Of a DNA stretch of 64,000 nucleotides, positions 11,279-23,260 are shown piece by piece; position 1 is the first letter of the stretch, and the number at the start of each line of letters is the position of its first letter. Below the pieces are notes generated by a model. The model did not search any database, had not been told where the DNA came from, and saw only the letters and a list, made by a program, of their open reading frames with translations. The stretch spans positions 32,677,501 through 32,741,500 of the forward strand of contig CM050446.2 of assembly GCA_027563935.2 (NCBI GenBank), in the 5' to 3' direction. Source of the stretch: Costus lasius. Taxonomy: Eukaryota > Streptophyta > Magnoliopsida > Zingiberales > Costaceae. Position numbers and translations under genes: made by a program.

Positions 11279-12637
11279 GATTTTTTTTAATTTATAGGGA
11301 GATTGTCTCGCTAGAAAATGCATTGGCTGTGTAATTGGAGTGAGTAAGGACGCGGTGTAAAAAATGTGTTTTGGTTGAGTTAAGTTTGTGTAACCCCGGT
11401 GCTGTGTAAACTCCTGATTTGTGTAAATTGTTCAGAGGATGACACTTGGACCAGGCGAGCAGTTTTCATCGGGCGGAAAATTGGACACTGCTCCAAACCC
11501 ATTCTACTATTTCCTTGGGGTGGAAGAGAAAGTTGAACCGATTGTATTTATTTATTCTAGTTTTTAAAAGTTGAAACATATATATGATTAGAGGCTAACC
11601 CAAATTGTGCAATTATTGTAATCAATATATATATATATATATATTTTTTTTGATAAAACAAAATATTATAGTTAAGTGCCCCTAGCAGAGGCCAAAATAC
11701 ATACTAGACCAAGAGTCCAGTTATCAATATACTTTTGAATTGTATTACAATGAGAGTGCAATGGATTTGACACCATTATTTTTTTACAATGCTTAAATAA
11801 CATTATAAGTTGATAATTTTCTTCAAAATTATTTATATTATTCCAATTCAATGAAGCAACAAGGAGTGATGTATCTCATTTCCAACTAGTATAAGCTTGG
11901 AATATTTTAGTCACAAAAATTTTATGATTAAAAATGGAGTCATGCTAATAGAGAAGGAATATTCTTGATTCCATCTAGATAGAAATATACATATTATTCT
12001 TTTTTTTATAAATGGCCATGTGGGATGCCTGGCAGCAGCTGCATTGTCTAGGCTATTTTGGAGGCAGCATAACAGTTGCAGCCATATCTGTGGTGTAGGT
12101 AAAAAATTTGAAGATGACATGACATGATAGCTCCACCGTAATTGATTCTGCCGTAGAAGAGGCACATGGGGTTGTAGAAACTTTCACCAAAAGAAAGAGA
12201 AAAATAGTAAATCTATTAATAACTTGTCTGCCCAAGATTTGTTTTTAGTTAAAAACTCAAAAGTAATTTTGAGTGGCAATCACCCATACTGTTGAATTAG
12301 AAATGCAATAAAATTTAAATCATAAATTAATTGTTGTCCATTTTGCATCTGAAATATATAATATTGAATTTAGTAGAATGCAGCTAATTTGTGTAAGATG
12401 TAAACTAATTTACAAGTGATTCCTTAGGATGCACAATACTACAAGTCAATGCTCCAATTTGTGATCAAGATCGAATGCAATTGGGTAGTCAAAATTAGAT
12501 GCAAAGATTGATGAGCAATAGTCTTTTTACACAGATAGTAAAATTATAGTAAAAGTGAAATTGAATCTTCAGATAAGGCTATAGCAGTTTCGATTATAGT
12601 AAAATTAAAATTAATTAAATAGTGTGAATTTCATAAA
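11279..12637. other. AT-rich intergenic DNA, no gene seen
   Basis: No protein homology or paired repeat ends were recognised. A short AT dinucleotide run followed by a T tract lies at about 11624-11650. Confidence 0.4.
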
Positions 12638-12800
12638 CCAAATTAGACTATTTGCAAAGATCTAAGTGCTTGTATTTGTAGAAATCTATTTTTTTTTCCA
12701 AGTTTCCTAAGTTGATACCAAATTAGACTATTTGCAAAGATATATGTGCTTATATTTGTAGAAATCTGATTTTTTTTTTCTAAGTTTCCTAATTTGATTT
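12638..12800. repeat. Two-copy ~80-bp tandem duplication
   Basis: CCAAATTAGACTATTTGCAA begins both copies (12638 and 12718). Both continue through GTGCTT..TATTTGTAGAAATCT, a T tract and AAGTTTCCTAA. The copies differ by several substitutions and T-tract length, so the duplication is not recent. Confidence 0.85.
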
Positions 12801-12904
12801 TGGTTATGTGGCTTTTTCCTATGATGGTAGTGAATGCAGGCGGCAAGTTCAACTTAATCTTAAAAATTAAATGTTGAAAACTCAAGGTGCTCAAAAATTA
12901 AGAA

Positions 12905-13260
12905 ACCCAGATTAGCATGCAGTGAGTGATCAAACTGAGATGCAAAACAAACAACTAGCTGATTAAATAAAGCAAATAACTGAAATTTAGTTGTCATAAC
13001 TAAATATCAATAATTTTACAAGTGAGATACAAACCCAGAATCCATATTAGCATGGAGGGAGGTCAAACCTTGTAGTTTTAGTGATTTCAGTGAGATACAA
13101 ACCCAGACTGTACATGCAGTCAAACTGAATATCAGTAATTTCAGTGAGAAACAAACCCAGATTAGTGTGATAAATTGCAGTGACTGAATATCAATAATTT
13201 TATAAGTTCAAATGTAGGTGTCAGAACTGAAATTTCTATATAATCATCAAACTGAGATGC
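12905..13260. repeat. Degenerate ~55-65-bp repeat cluster
   Basis: The motif GAGATACAAACCCAGA, followed by TTAG or TG-CATG and then a TCAAACTGA/ATATCA.TAATTT segment, recurs three to four times with irregular spacing. It looks like an old tandem array that has decayed. Confidence 0.55.
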
Positions 13261-14559
13261 AGAACAAGAACAAAGAAATAGATTATTGTGAATTGAGTCC
13301 AGACTAGCACTTTAGTACTTGATGGATATTTAGAATTAGAACAGTGATTTTAATAGTGTATAAAGCTTGAAACTGATTCTGATCTTTAGCTAAGACTACA
13401 GTATTATCAGTTATAGAAAAAAAAAAAAAGGTTAGAAACCAGATTAGATTTTATGCTAACATTGAGTGTTGAGATTTGTACACCTGGCCAGAACCCGCCT
13501 AACTTAGACACGAGTTAGATTGGCAAATTATGCCAGTTTTTGTCAGCCCAATGGATATATAGTTAAGATAAGATTGTAAATAATTAATTAAGCATGATAT
13601 CTTAGCAATTATAGCATTATCTAAATATGAAAGAGCAGCTTGAATTTTCTTTTCCTACCATTACATGTCCATTTTCTAATGTGTAGCATACCCAATAACA
13701 ATTGCATTCATTTTCCAGCCATGCCCTATTGAATTCCATTTTATTAGAAAAACTTGTAAATTCACTTTTTACTATGTATGAATTTTCTTTTCCCACCACT
13801 TATGTATAATCTGCTAATTCAAATGGTCACCTCGACCCTAATAATTCTAATTTATTCAAATACGTAAGCGTAAAACTTTTAAGTTGCACTTTAATTTATG
13901 AGCTTATACAGAATTTAAATTAACACAAGTAACAAAGCCAATTAATATAGTTATTTAATTGCATATAAGTTAAATTGGCAGAAGGGTACAAGATATAGTT
14001 ATTTAATCTTGATATAGTTCTAAGTCACCTGTGGACAATTACTGTGTTAAGTTACAACATTAATGCCCTTAAATTATGTTATAATTATTTCAATCAAATA
14101 AGATGAAAACTTGCGCTGAACCAAGATTAAACCCAGTTTAATCTGTTTGACCAGAACTGGCTCTATTCATGAAGAGTGCATAATTTCTCAAATTAAACAA
14201 TGACTTCAGCCCAAGGTTAGCCGAGTGGGCATTGTTGGATGGGCGGATCCTTACGGGAGGTAGCGTTGATCTGGAACCAAGAGTAGCATCGAAATCAATC
14301 AGGAGAGCAGCTGTTACGAACCGAAATCATCGCTAGCAAGAGATGTAAATAATATTTTAGCTCTACATTCCATAATAGTTTTTATGTTACCTTATTATAG
14401 ATGCCGTGTATGGAACATTTGTGTAAACATCAATTTAGGATTAGTGTGGACAATGTATATATTTGCTATTGTTGTAGTAAAATTGCAAATAAGACAATTT
14501 ATCTCGTCTTCTTCATTGCTAGTCAAGTCAAGGGAATAGTTCAAATCCAACCAACAATC
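13261..14559. other. Intergenic, no gene seen
   Basis: Nothing coding was recognised. GAATTTTCTTTTCC occurs twice (13631 and 13780) about 150 bp apart, possibly a decayed duplication. The stretch after 14200 may belong to the leader of the following copia element but no primer-binding site was found. Confidence 0.35.
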
Positions 14560-15188
14560 AAAATAATCCATTCTAACTGCACTACTCTGAACAACCTGGA
14601 CTTGTGCTCGTTGCACAATCACTCAATGAAAGAAAACTACAATATATGGAGTCGTGCCATGCTCATGGCTCTTATAGCATAAAAAACAAGGAAGGATTTA
14701 CCAATGGAAATGTGAAGAAGCCATCCTGCAGAATTTCAACAGTGGAGACGATGCAACAATTTGTTAAAAGGCATGGCTATTCAATTCCATAACTCCAGAC
14801 ATTGGAGCAAGCATAATTCATAGTGACGATGCAAAAGAAATTTGGTTCGACCTAAAGGAACGTTTTGCACGCACCAATAGAATACACCTCTTCAACATTG
14901 AAGAAACCATACACAATTGCAAGCAAGACAACGTAGGGGTAAGCGCCTATTACACCAAGTTGAAGGGATTATGACATGAACGTGATTTCCTATCCAATAT
15001 TCCCAACTGCACATGTGAGGCGATAAAAGATGTACTACAATACCAACAAAATAAAAAAAACTATGAAATTTCTCATGGGACTCAATGAAGCCTACAACAA
15101 CATAAGAGGGCAAATACTTCTCATGGAGCCACTTCCGCCAGTAAACAAGGTTTATTCACTAATATTACAAGATGAAAAACAACGAGGG

Positions 15189-15324
15189 ATAATACCAAGA
15201 AGCTCAAAAGAAATTTTGTGCCTAAAGGTCCTCAATTAAGATGCAAGAAATGGAATAAAGAATAATACCAAGAAGCTTAAAAGAAATTTTGTGCCTAAAG
15301 GTCCTCAATTAAGATGCAAGAAAT
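15189..15324 (+). repeat. 73-bp tandem duplication in copia gag
   Basis: ATAATACCAAGAAGCT(C/T)AAAA starts at 15189 and again at 15262. Both copies run through GTGCCTAAAGGTCCTCAATT to GCAAGAAATG. They differ at about one position over the shared length, so the duplication is younger than most of the surrounding decay. Confidence 0.9.
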
Positions 15325-15949
15325 GTGATAAGGTTGGGCACACATCTAATGTGCCGATCACATCTTAAATGTGATCACTGTGGATTGCAAGGGCAAACTG
15401 TGGACATTTGCCAAGAATTGTAAAAAAAATAACTATGCAGGCAGCAGCTCACACAAACAAATAAAAATTTCTTTTCCAAAATTAATCATGCTAAAACAAA
15501 GGCTCCTTTGTTGCTCACTACAGAACAATATGAGAACCTCATGGTGTTGCTTGCTAGACACAATCTCAACATCACTTCTAAGACCATGCAACATGCTGAA
15601 AATTTTTCAGGTACAATATCTCATGCTTCTATTGTTAGAGGAAAAACAAATTAGATTCTTGACACAGGAGCAACAAATCATATGGTTCAATTGCCTAGTC
15701 TATTAACCACAAAGTTTGAAGTTAGTAACAAATTAGTACATTTACCTAATGGAGACACTGTTGAAGCTACTCACATGGGGGACATTCAATTTGAAAACTT
15801 CATACTTCATGATGTGTTATGCATTCCTTCATTCAAGCTAAATCTGATTTCAGTTAGTAAATTGTTGCAAAATTCATCATTTAAATCCTCCTTTATGGAC
15901 ATAATCTGCATTCTATAGGACCAGTAGGGGGAGATGATTGGGAAGGCAA

Positions 15950-16478
15950 TTGAGTGTGATTGATTATACTACCTCAACTCTCCTCACTTGAATAAGTTAT
16001 TATTTACGCACTAATCTTTTGTGAATAGGCCTTCGAAAACTGCAAGATTGTCCTTCTGGAGTTTGACAAGAACTAAGTCCCCCTTCTTAAAGTTTTGTGG
16101 TCATCACCCGAGGTCCGCCCACTTCTTCATTTTCTTGGCCGTCTTTTCAAGATATGCCTTTGCGATTTCAGCATTTCGATGCCACTCGGCCACATGATAA
16201 GCAGAAGGACTATTACTAATGTATCCAATAGCTATTGACTCTAGAGTCGATGGTTGCTAACCTAAAATGACTCAAAGTGGCTCTTATTTGTTGCGGAACT
16301 CTTTTGGAGATTGTAGGAGAATTGAGCAACGTCGAGAAGGTGTACCCAGTCCCGTTGATTTACACTTACAAAATGCCTCAAGTACTATTCAAGAAGTGCA
16401 TTAATTCTTTTAATTTGGCCATCAGTCTGAGGATGGGCACTCGTGGAGAAGTGCAGCTACTACTCAAGTATCAGCATG
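15950..16478 (-). pseudogene. Ty3/gypsy chromovirus integrase C-terminus fragment
   Basis: The minus strand from about 16440 reads HPQTDGQIKRINALLE, stop, YLRHFV, then DWVHLLDVAQFSYNLQKSSA. Further on it reads SAYHVAEWHRNAEIAKAYLE, KTAKKMKKWADL and NFKKGDLVLVKL. This is the end of the integrase catalytic domain and the GPY-like C-terminal part of a chromovirus integrase. Several stops make it dead. It is inserted inverted between the protease and integrase of the copia element at 14560-16923; the exact junctions are not certain. Confidence 0.85.
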
Positions 16479-16923
16479 TTCGCATGTGAACATTTGGCAT
16501 CAAAGACTTGGTCATCCATCAAATAAAATTTCTGTCTTATTTGCAAATTATATTGTAAGTATGGAAATCAATAATAATTTTGCTTGTTTAAATTGCCCAC
16601 TTGCAAAGCAAACTAGAATGCCTTTTCCAAAAAGTTCTATTCGTTCAATAGCACCATTTGCAATTGTTCATGTGGACATATGGGGAGGTTACCATGTCTC
16701 AACTGCTAATCGAGCTAAGTAATTTCTTACGATTGTAGATGACTATACTCGTTGCACGTGGACCTATCTCATACGTCATAGGTCAGAAGCTCAATCACAC
16801 ATTATTCGATTCACTAACATTGTCGAAAACTAATTTGCCTCCAAAATCAAAGTACTCAGAAGTGATAATGGAGCTGAGTTTATCATGGAAAAGTTCTATT
16901 CAGATAAAGGAATAAAACTAACT

Positions 16924-18206
16924 TTGACAATCTAGAAATTATATAAAAATAAATCTAAGTGAAGAAAATTAATATGTTGAAAGAGATTTATTCGCATGTA
17001 CAGATTGTCTTCTCTCGAAGTGCAATCCGATATTTAATCATAATAATTCCCTACTCTCATCGTAATTGTTGTAATTAAGCCCCTTAAGCTCTGTGACAAA
17101 GCATAAAAATCCTTTAAGCAAACTCAAACTACTATCACGATTAAATTCACAGGTTTGAAAAGAATAAATCCGACGTTGCGATTCACCTCTTGGTTCGTCT
17201 CGCAACATCTCCAATGTAATAATACTTGGCCAGAGTTATTATACAAAATAGAGTACAATTCTAATAAAATCAACAAAGTAAAATTCTTTAACAAAGATGA
17301 ATATGAGAATTAATTTATATAATCGTCAACGGGCTATGCCTAAATGACTAAATCCCAAAACAATGGATTAAGCGATTATGTTCATAGTAAATAGCATATA
17401 ACCTTGTGAATTTAGCATGAAAAATCAATCAAATTATAAGGAAATACTAGGAGATTAAAAATAACCCTTCTCTTTGATCAGGAGACGAAGATCGAGCAGC
17501 CCAATCCTTCCTTCGTGTGATCGTCGCGTTAGAATTCGCCCAGAATGGTATTTTCACCCTAGCCGCCATTTTTGTCCAAAATCGTCCAAAAAACTGCACC
17601 CAATCTAGTTCAAAATCTTCTCTTTTATAGTCTAATCTCTTACAACCCTTTTAGGAAGGTTCCTCTTCGATTTTACTAAGTTTCGATCCAATTTGAGGCC
17701 AAATTGGGTGAGGCGAAAATATTCACAGTCCGTGAACATATTCATGGCCTCGTTCGTGAACTGCTCGTCTTATATGTTCACCTTTGGCACTGAAGTCTAC
17801 TATTGTGCACTGAGCTATTCATAGCCCGTGAATGGATTCACGGCCTCGTCCGTGAATGGCTCGGCTTAGTCTTCTGTCGTGGTGCAACTTCAGGTCTTAG
17901 TACAGTGACGCATTCACGGCCCATGAATGGACTCATGGCTGTGATTGTGAAAGTCTCGAAAACTTTTGTTTAGCTCCAAATCTGACGTACAACATCATTT
18001 TTTTTTCAAGAATCGCCCGTGATATCAAAACTTGTTAATTCTTTGTTTTTATAGTGAAAATTAAAGAAATTATATAGAAACTAAGAAAAATGAAGATTCT
18101 ATACAATACGAGATAAAAATATTATAAAATAGTATAAAATTTTATAATTAAGCATAAAATAATATATAAAATATAGTAAAAAATATAATGCAAATGCAAC
18201 TCATCA
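16924..18206 (-). repeat. Truncated Athila-like LTR fragment
   Basis: From 16924 the text aligns with the solo LTR at 55160-56648, starting about 225 bp inside it. Shared blocks include TACAGATT..CTTCTCTCGAAG, CCTACTCTC, CACAGGTTTGAAAAGAATA and ACTTGGCCAGAG. It ends GCAACTCATCA where the other ends GCAACTTATCA. The terminal 225 bp next to the copia remnant are missing. Orientation is minus, judged from the Athila element at 60765-64000, where the same LTR edge abuts the primer-binding site. Three GC-rich palindromic modules lie at about 17723-17962. Confidence 0.8.
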
Positions 18207-18212
18207 TATGGC

Positions 18213-18560
18213 TTAGCTATGATCTTAGTTGAGGTCGTGATCTTTTTGGACAAGAGCAAATGGATTAACAAAAAATTCCACGGGTGGGCCGTGATTTTTA
18301 TCACGTCCATAATCTAGCATAGTGGTTGGACCGTGATTGGCCCAACCATAATCTTGAGGCACAATATCCACATAAGGAATCATGACACAACCATAATTTT
18401 ATTCATGATCGTAATCTTGAGGCACAATCTCCATAGATAGAAGGAATTATGGGTATGCTGTGATTTTAATGACGATCATAATTTTGAGACATGACTTCTT
18501 TATAAGGAATAGGCATACCTTGATTTTGATGATGACTATAATCTTGGAGTGTAGCCATTA
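18213..18560. repeat. Degenerate ~60-66-bp tandem array
   Basis: About four and a half units contain CCGTGATT or TGTGATTTT, then GA(C/T)CATAATCTTGAGGCACAAT and TCCATA..AGGAAT. Spacing is 60-66 bp and identity perhaps 65-80%. The GTGATT..CCATAATC theme resembles the palindromic modules of the neighbouring Athila-like LTRs, so the array may be an expanded LTR piece. Confidence 0.75.
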
Positions 18561-18902
18561 TGTCTACTTCAACCGGTTTTTCAAACTTTACTTTAAACAT
18601 TAATGCTTTTTTATTATTTTATTAAAGAAAATATGCGATAGTAGAAAATGCAGTCATCAATGTGTAGAAAACATCCACAAGTTTCACCATTTCATTTTTA
18701 AAATATTGAATTTAAAACTTGGGTAAATAATTCAACCAATTCTTGAACCAAAAATATTTCTAATTTTTAGTGACTATTGCACAAAATTAGTACTTAATCT
18801 TTTTACTATTGCAAGATAACATGCTGAGTGATTTTCATGAATGTTGTATTTGCTTAGTACCAATTGTAAATATGCTGCACTCATGATTACTATTATATAA
18901 AG

Positions 18903-20697
18903 TGTGATGCTCCCGGGATTTAGCACAAATCCCAAAGCACACCGAGATGGAGCGATGGCGGGACCCCTCGTCATCAGCCGTGTTGGACGACTCGGGTGTG
19001 CGATCGTGTCACTGAGGCTGACACAAGTCCATAGGGCGAGGGTCGAGTCAAACCACGGAGTGTGTGTTCACACGTGGATGTGGGGCTTTTGACTCGACCC
19101 ATGGACCCCAGACCCTCTCGCACGAGCTTACGAGCGTGTGCATCGAGGAGGGTCAACCGTGGGGCGATTCTGAGGTCAAATCGACCCCGAACCGGCACTG
19201 AACCATCCTTCCTGGCTGACCCGAACCGGTTCAGCCGGTTCAGACCGGTTTGCAGAGCACGCGTGCGCGGAAAGGGGAAAAATCCCCTGTTCATCGTTCT
19301 GCGTCGCGAGCGACGCTGTCCGCCGTCGATTGCGCCACCTGGAAGCACGCCCGCCGGATTTGGAAGGTGGCCGGAGGTGCGGGCTGGCGTGGCGACGAGG
19401 ACGACGGAGTTTGAAGGCTGGGACTCCTACGTGGAAGAGCCTAGGGCGGATTTTCGGATCCGCCCCGGTGGAAGCGAGATCTCCGGCCAATCACCGGCGG
19501 AGATCGCGGTTGCGTGGCGACGAAGATGGAAATCCCATCCTCGTCGAGGGGAGGTTGCGATCAAGCGAATAGAGAGCTTGAGCAAGGTCTGGCGACGACG
19601 ATTTCTCGGCGAGATCTAGATCTGAAAACAGAGTCTGCTTCTTCTTCGTCGACGACGAGGCTCCGGCCACGGACTCGTCGGCAAGGGCTCTCAGATCAAC
19701 TCACCGGTGCTCTGAGGTAAGGAAGGGTTCATCTCTTCCGGCACCGGCAGCCAGACGCGGGAGAGCGATCGGATTTTCCGATCGCTGGTTCCACGCAGCC
19801 ACAGCTTCCATTGGGTTCAAATTCGCGTCGACGGCGGCTTCTCCGGCGACAATACTCCGGCAGCGACTTCGCCTGACGCCGGCGACCAGATCCCGACCTT
19901 CCGGCGTGACTCCGGTGGTCGGACGGTGACGGACGGAGGAGGATTCTCCTCCCCTGTTTCAGCCGACGGTTCGGCGCTGTTCGCACGCGAGCCGCAAGAA
20001 GGGAGAAGGGAGGAGAGAGAAGGTTCATCGCGCGTGTTCGCGCGCGCGTCTCGCTTCGTCTCCGACCGGACTTTCCGACGCAGCTTCTCGGAGGATCTCG
20101 GTGGGCTCGGCTCGTGGAGTGGTGGCACGCTACAAGGGTAAACCCTCCCCGGATCTATCGTGTATAGTGGTAGTAGGACGGTTTTCTCGTGTGTAGTGGA
20201 TAGAGACTTTACCGCCGTCCGGACTTCGTGTGGCTTTTCGTCCGGACGGTTCTTTGCGTTATCTGCGCCCGCATATGTGTAGTGCGGGTTGTGCTTATTT
20301 GTAGGTACTGCTTGCTTGCCTGCAAAGTCTTGGACGTGTGTACCGGCACCCTTGAAGGTGTTCGCCACCGTCCCCTTGTGATTGATTGAGGCCGTGCCGG
20401 TGCCTATCTCGGCTGTGTAGAGAAAGGAGCGCGGGTTGAGGGAATTTCTGTGAGTGCAAAGTGTTTTGGAGAGTCTCCATCACTTTGACACAGTTGAGAT
20501 ATTTGTATTCGTGTCCGAGGGGCGGTATTCATACCGAACCCTTCGCGCACGTGGTGTGAGGACTTGTAAAGTGCTGGGCCAGCTTCCGCAACGCGATCCT
20601 AACCGGTCGCGGGCCACTCTAGTGTAGGGCTGAGATCTCCGTGAGGGGATCTGCCGGTTGTGGTTAGATTTATTATTAAAAAAATAAATTTGCCCAT
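18903..20697. other. GC-rich block of unknown origin; possible solo LTR or retroposon
   Basis: GC content rises sharply at TGTGATGCTCCCGGG and falls sharply after about 20665, both against AT-rich flanks. The 9-bp word ATATAAAGT is found at both edges (near 18896 and 20699), possibly a target duplication. Overlapping open frames (185 and 183 aa) run on both strands, as expected of GC-rich DNA with few stops, and none resembles a known protein. The left edge resembles some gypsy LTR starts, but a CA-ended right terminus at the direct repeat is not seen. No RT, integrase or TIR was found. Confidence 0.4.
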
Positions 20698-20749
20698 AAT
20701 ATAAAGTATATCTAGGTTCAAAAATCAATCCTTATTTTTTCTGCCGAGA

Positions 20750-20774
20750 ATTAATTAATTAATTAATTAATTAA
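20750..20774. repeat. (AATT)n microsatellite
   Basis: About six uninterrupted AATT units. Confidence 0.9.
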
Positions 20775-21288
20775 AAAAGAAATATAATTTGCATTTGCCT
20801 TGGCAAGATATTAGATAAAAGGTGGGATCCATCACAATTCTCCGATACCGCATAACGAGTAAAGTTGAGAGCGCACGAAACGTGGTGCATGGGCAATGTT
20901 GGCGTCACACGGCCTCTCCCTCTCCCACCGACGAGCCAAATATCGCCAAATAATTAGAGAGGCGGCCCTGCCGCTCGCTTTTCGGGAAAAAGTATCGGCC
21001 AATCTGCCCGCAAACAACGACGCGTCTCACTCGATCGAGAAAATTTCGAGAGGAATTTGTGATCAGGATTCCGATTCTTGATTCATTGGAGTCCGAGATT
21101 TTCGGCTATTCCTGCTTAAGCTAAGCCGAAATAACAAAGCAAATTGTGGATCCCTTTAATTTTATCCCCTTTTTTTCTTGTTTTCCATCTTCAATTTTTA
21201 AGGCGTCTGACCCGGTTTGTCATATCTTCTTCGATTCCTAGTTTGATCGAGTAATCGCCGCATTGTTCGGGTTGTCATGCCACTATAA

Positions 21289-21309
21289 TTTTTTTTTTTT
21301 TTTTTTTTT
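21289..21309. repeat. Poly(T) run of 21
   Basis: A homopolymer in the leader of the host gene; such runs vary in length between individuals and could be misassembled by a base or two. Confidence 0.95.
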
Positions 21310-21340
21310 GTATCCAGTTCGTGCATCTCCTTTCACAATC

Positions 21341-21397
21341 GAGATCATTGCCTCCGATTTCGAAATCATTGCTTCCGATTTCGAGATCATTGCTTAC
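21341..21397 (+). repeat. 21-bp unit repeated 2.7 times in the 5' leader
   Basis: GAGATCATTGCCTCCGATTT, GAAATCATTGCTTCCGATTT and GAGATCATTGCTTAC follow each other at 21-bp spacing. The unit length is a multiple of three, but no start codon in a long frame covers it. Confidence 0.9.
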
Positions 21398-21636
21398 TCT
21401 TGTGATATGAAAGATCACCTTATTCCTCTGCGGTTTATTCATTCGTTCGAGCCTAATCGATTCGAGTGTTGCTGCTATATTTCTTCTTGATGGTTTTGTC
21501 CTCTCTAATGCTTTAGAAAGGGGTTGTCTTGGTACGTCTAGTTGGGAATATACTCTGGTTCTGAGGTTGTTAAGGGTTTATCTAGTGTTAAACATCTAAT
21601 CTTTGATTTTTCTGCCACTGGAATGTGGGATTCAGC

Positions 21637-23159
21637 ATGTTCTTAAAGCGGCAAGGCGTTCGATCGCGCTATTATCTTCTCCACATCCTTAGGAGTTTTC
21701 ACACCTCCTCAATGGCTTCAAATAATCATCTCATCTCGACAAATTTCTGTGGGTTTCGACATATGAGTGTGGCTCTCGATCAGAGCAGACTTTGTAGGAG
21801 TTTTTTAGTTCATGTGGACGCTGGTCCTCTGCTCGGTTCTAACAATGCCTTGAGCCTGAAGAGCTGCTTGGATCGCCGGGATGGTGTTTTCAGAAAAATA
21901 GATGATAAATTTCGAAAGGCTCATGTTGTGGCACCCCATCATTATCTGCCTCAAGGTTCTTATATCCTTCAAACAGAGGATGTGCGGTTGAAGTTGGCTA
22001 ATGAAGGTGGATTAAGCGAAGATGGAAAGCCTGTAGGATTTCCAGGCTACTCATTGACTCAGAAATTGGTCGTAGCTGTTGATGTAGACGAAGGTATTTG
22101 TTATATACTTCCATATGTCTGATTTCATAGTTTTATGTTATTGACATCTGAACTATGTAGCAGTGTCATGCACGTATGTGCAAGTTGGATGTTCCTTTTA
22201 CATCTAAAATAAGTTGATGACCTATTGAACACTAGGCATAGAACTACTGTTGTACTTTATGAAATCTTATGCAACATAACATCTCAACAGTGGCCTTTTC
22301 TTGGAGGAAGTTGGGCCTAAGCTATCAATTATGTGACCCTCACAAGTAACATGAACATCAAACTTTTTATTGGATTTACTTCCTTGTATTTTATATTTAA
22401 GGAGTCCTCTGGTCTAGCTATTGGGTTTGTTTAGGAAAGATTTAAGTCTGTTCTATAAGTCCTCTGACATGGGATGGACGGGTGGATCGTGCATCTCTTT
22501 TATGTGTATTTATATAGTATATGTATTGTATTTAGTCCAATGGATGAATTCTATAACCTAGTATATGACCTATTGATCTTGGAGTTTTTCATGTTTAAAA
22601 TTGAATCTTCTTAGCATTTTTCTTGTAGGTTGCCCATGCTTATACTCATTATTATTATTTTTTTATTTTATTGGTGCAAGTAAATGATAAAGGGAGGACT
22701 CGACCCCAAGGCATTGTTATCGATAACAAAGGTCCGACATGTCCATTAATGTTTCAAGTATTTTACTAATGACATATTATTTCGCACTCAATCGAGATTG
22801 AAAACCCTCTATGTAGAGAACAATGATAATTCCACGTGATATTTGAAGGGTGAAGAATTAAGACCATGACGTAAATCTACCAACTCCTTTTCCTTCTTTA
22901 TGACAATGGGGAATTTAAAGAGAACTTTTCTTGTGAATTTAGAAGGCTTGTACATAGCTTCATATGAAAGTTTCAGGGACTGGTAATGAAAGTTTCAAGA
23001 TTTTCTACCAATCTGTAAATAATGTTAGGCTAGATGAGCATTCTACTTGCTTCAAGGCACAAAGTAGAAAATGATTAGAAAAGTCATTGTTGATTGATTG
23101 GTAACTAGTTTGATCCAACAATGATCTCTTCCTCTTCTATACCAGAATGTGTATACATT

Positions 23160-23202
<43 letters not shown>

Positions 23203-23260
23203 TTATATATATATATATACATTTATATATATATATATACATTTATATATATATATATAC

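Larger units (their letters stand above)
14560..16923 (+). pseudogene. Decayed Ty1/copia element: gag, protease, start of integrase
   Basis: Frames on the plus strand match successive copia domains. Gag (UBN2-type) begins near 14590 with NYNIWSRAMLMALIA, followed by an IWFDLKERFARTNRIHLFNI segment at about 14840 and a KFLMGLNEAYNNIRGQIL segment at 15060. A damaged zinc-knuckle region lies at 15310-15420. The protease has DTGATNHM at about 15660, and DVLCIPSFKLNLISVSKLL follows it. The integrase zinc motif begins IWHQRLGHPS at 16491, with VHVDIWGGY near 16670 and LRSDNGAEF near 16860. Several frameshifts and stops separate them. A gypsy fragment splits protease from integrase, and everything after the second integrase aspartate is gone. 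No LTR of this element was recognised. Confidence 0.85.
20830..21636 (+). promoter_or_regulatory. Presumed promoter and 5' leader of the HAD hydrolase gene
   Basis: Moderately GC-rich sequence without a long frame lies between the (AATT)n run and the coding start. It holds a 21-T run (21289-21309) and three tandem copies of a 21-bp unit starting GA(G/A)ATCATTGC (21341, 21362, 21383). The sequence GGATTCAG just before the coding ATG could be a 3' splice site, so the leader may contain an intron. Transcription start and TATA box could not be fixed. Confidence 0.5.

Noticed and set aside
13261..14200. CRISPR-like spaced repeats at GAATTTTCTTTTCC
   Set aside because: Only two copies, plant nuclear context, no regular spacers.
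14206..14250. tRNA-like words (GTTAGCCGAGTGGGC)
   Set aside because: No acceptor stem or T-arm could be paired around it.
19062..19619. 185-aa frame in the GC-rich block, and a 183-aa antisense frame at 19817-20368
   Set aside because: GC-rich DNA has few stop codons; overlapping frames on both strands and Arg/Pro/Ser-rich composition indicate chance.
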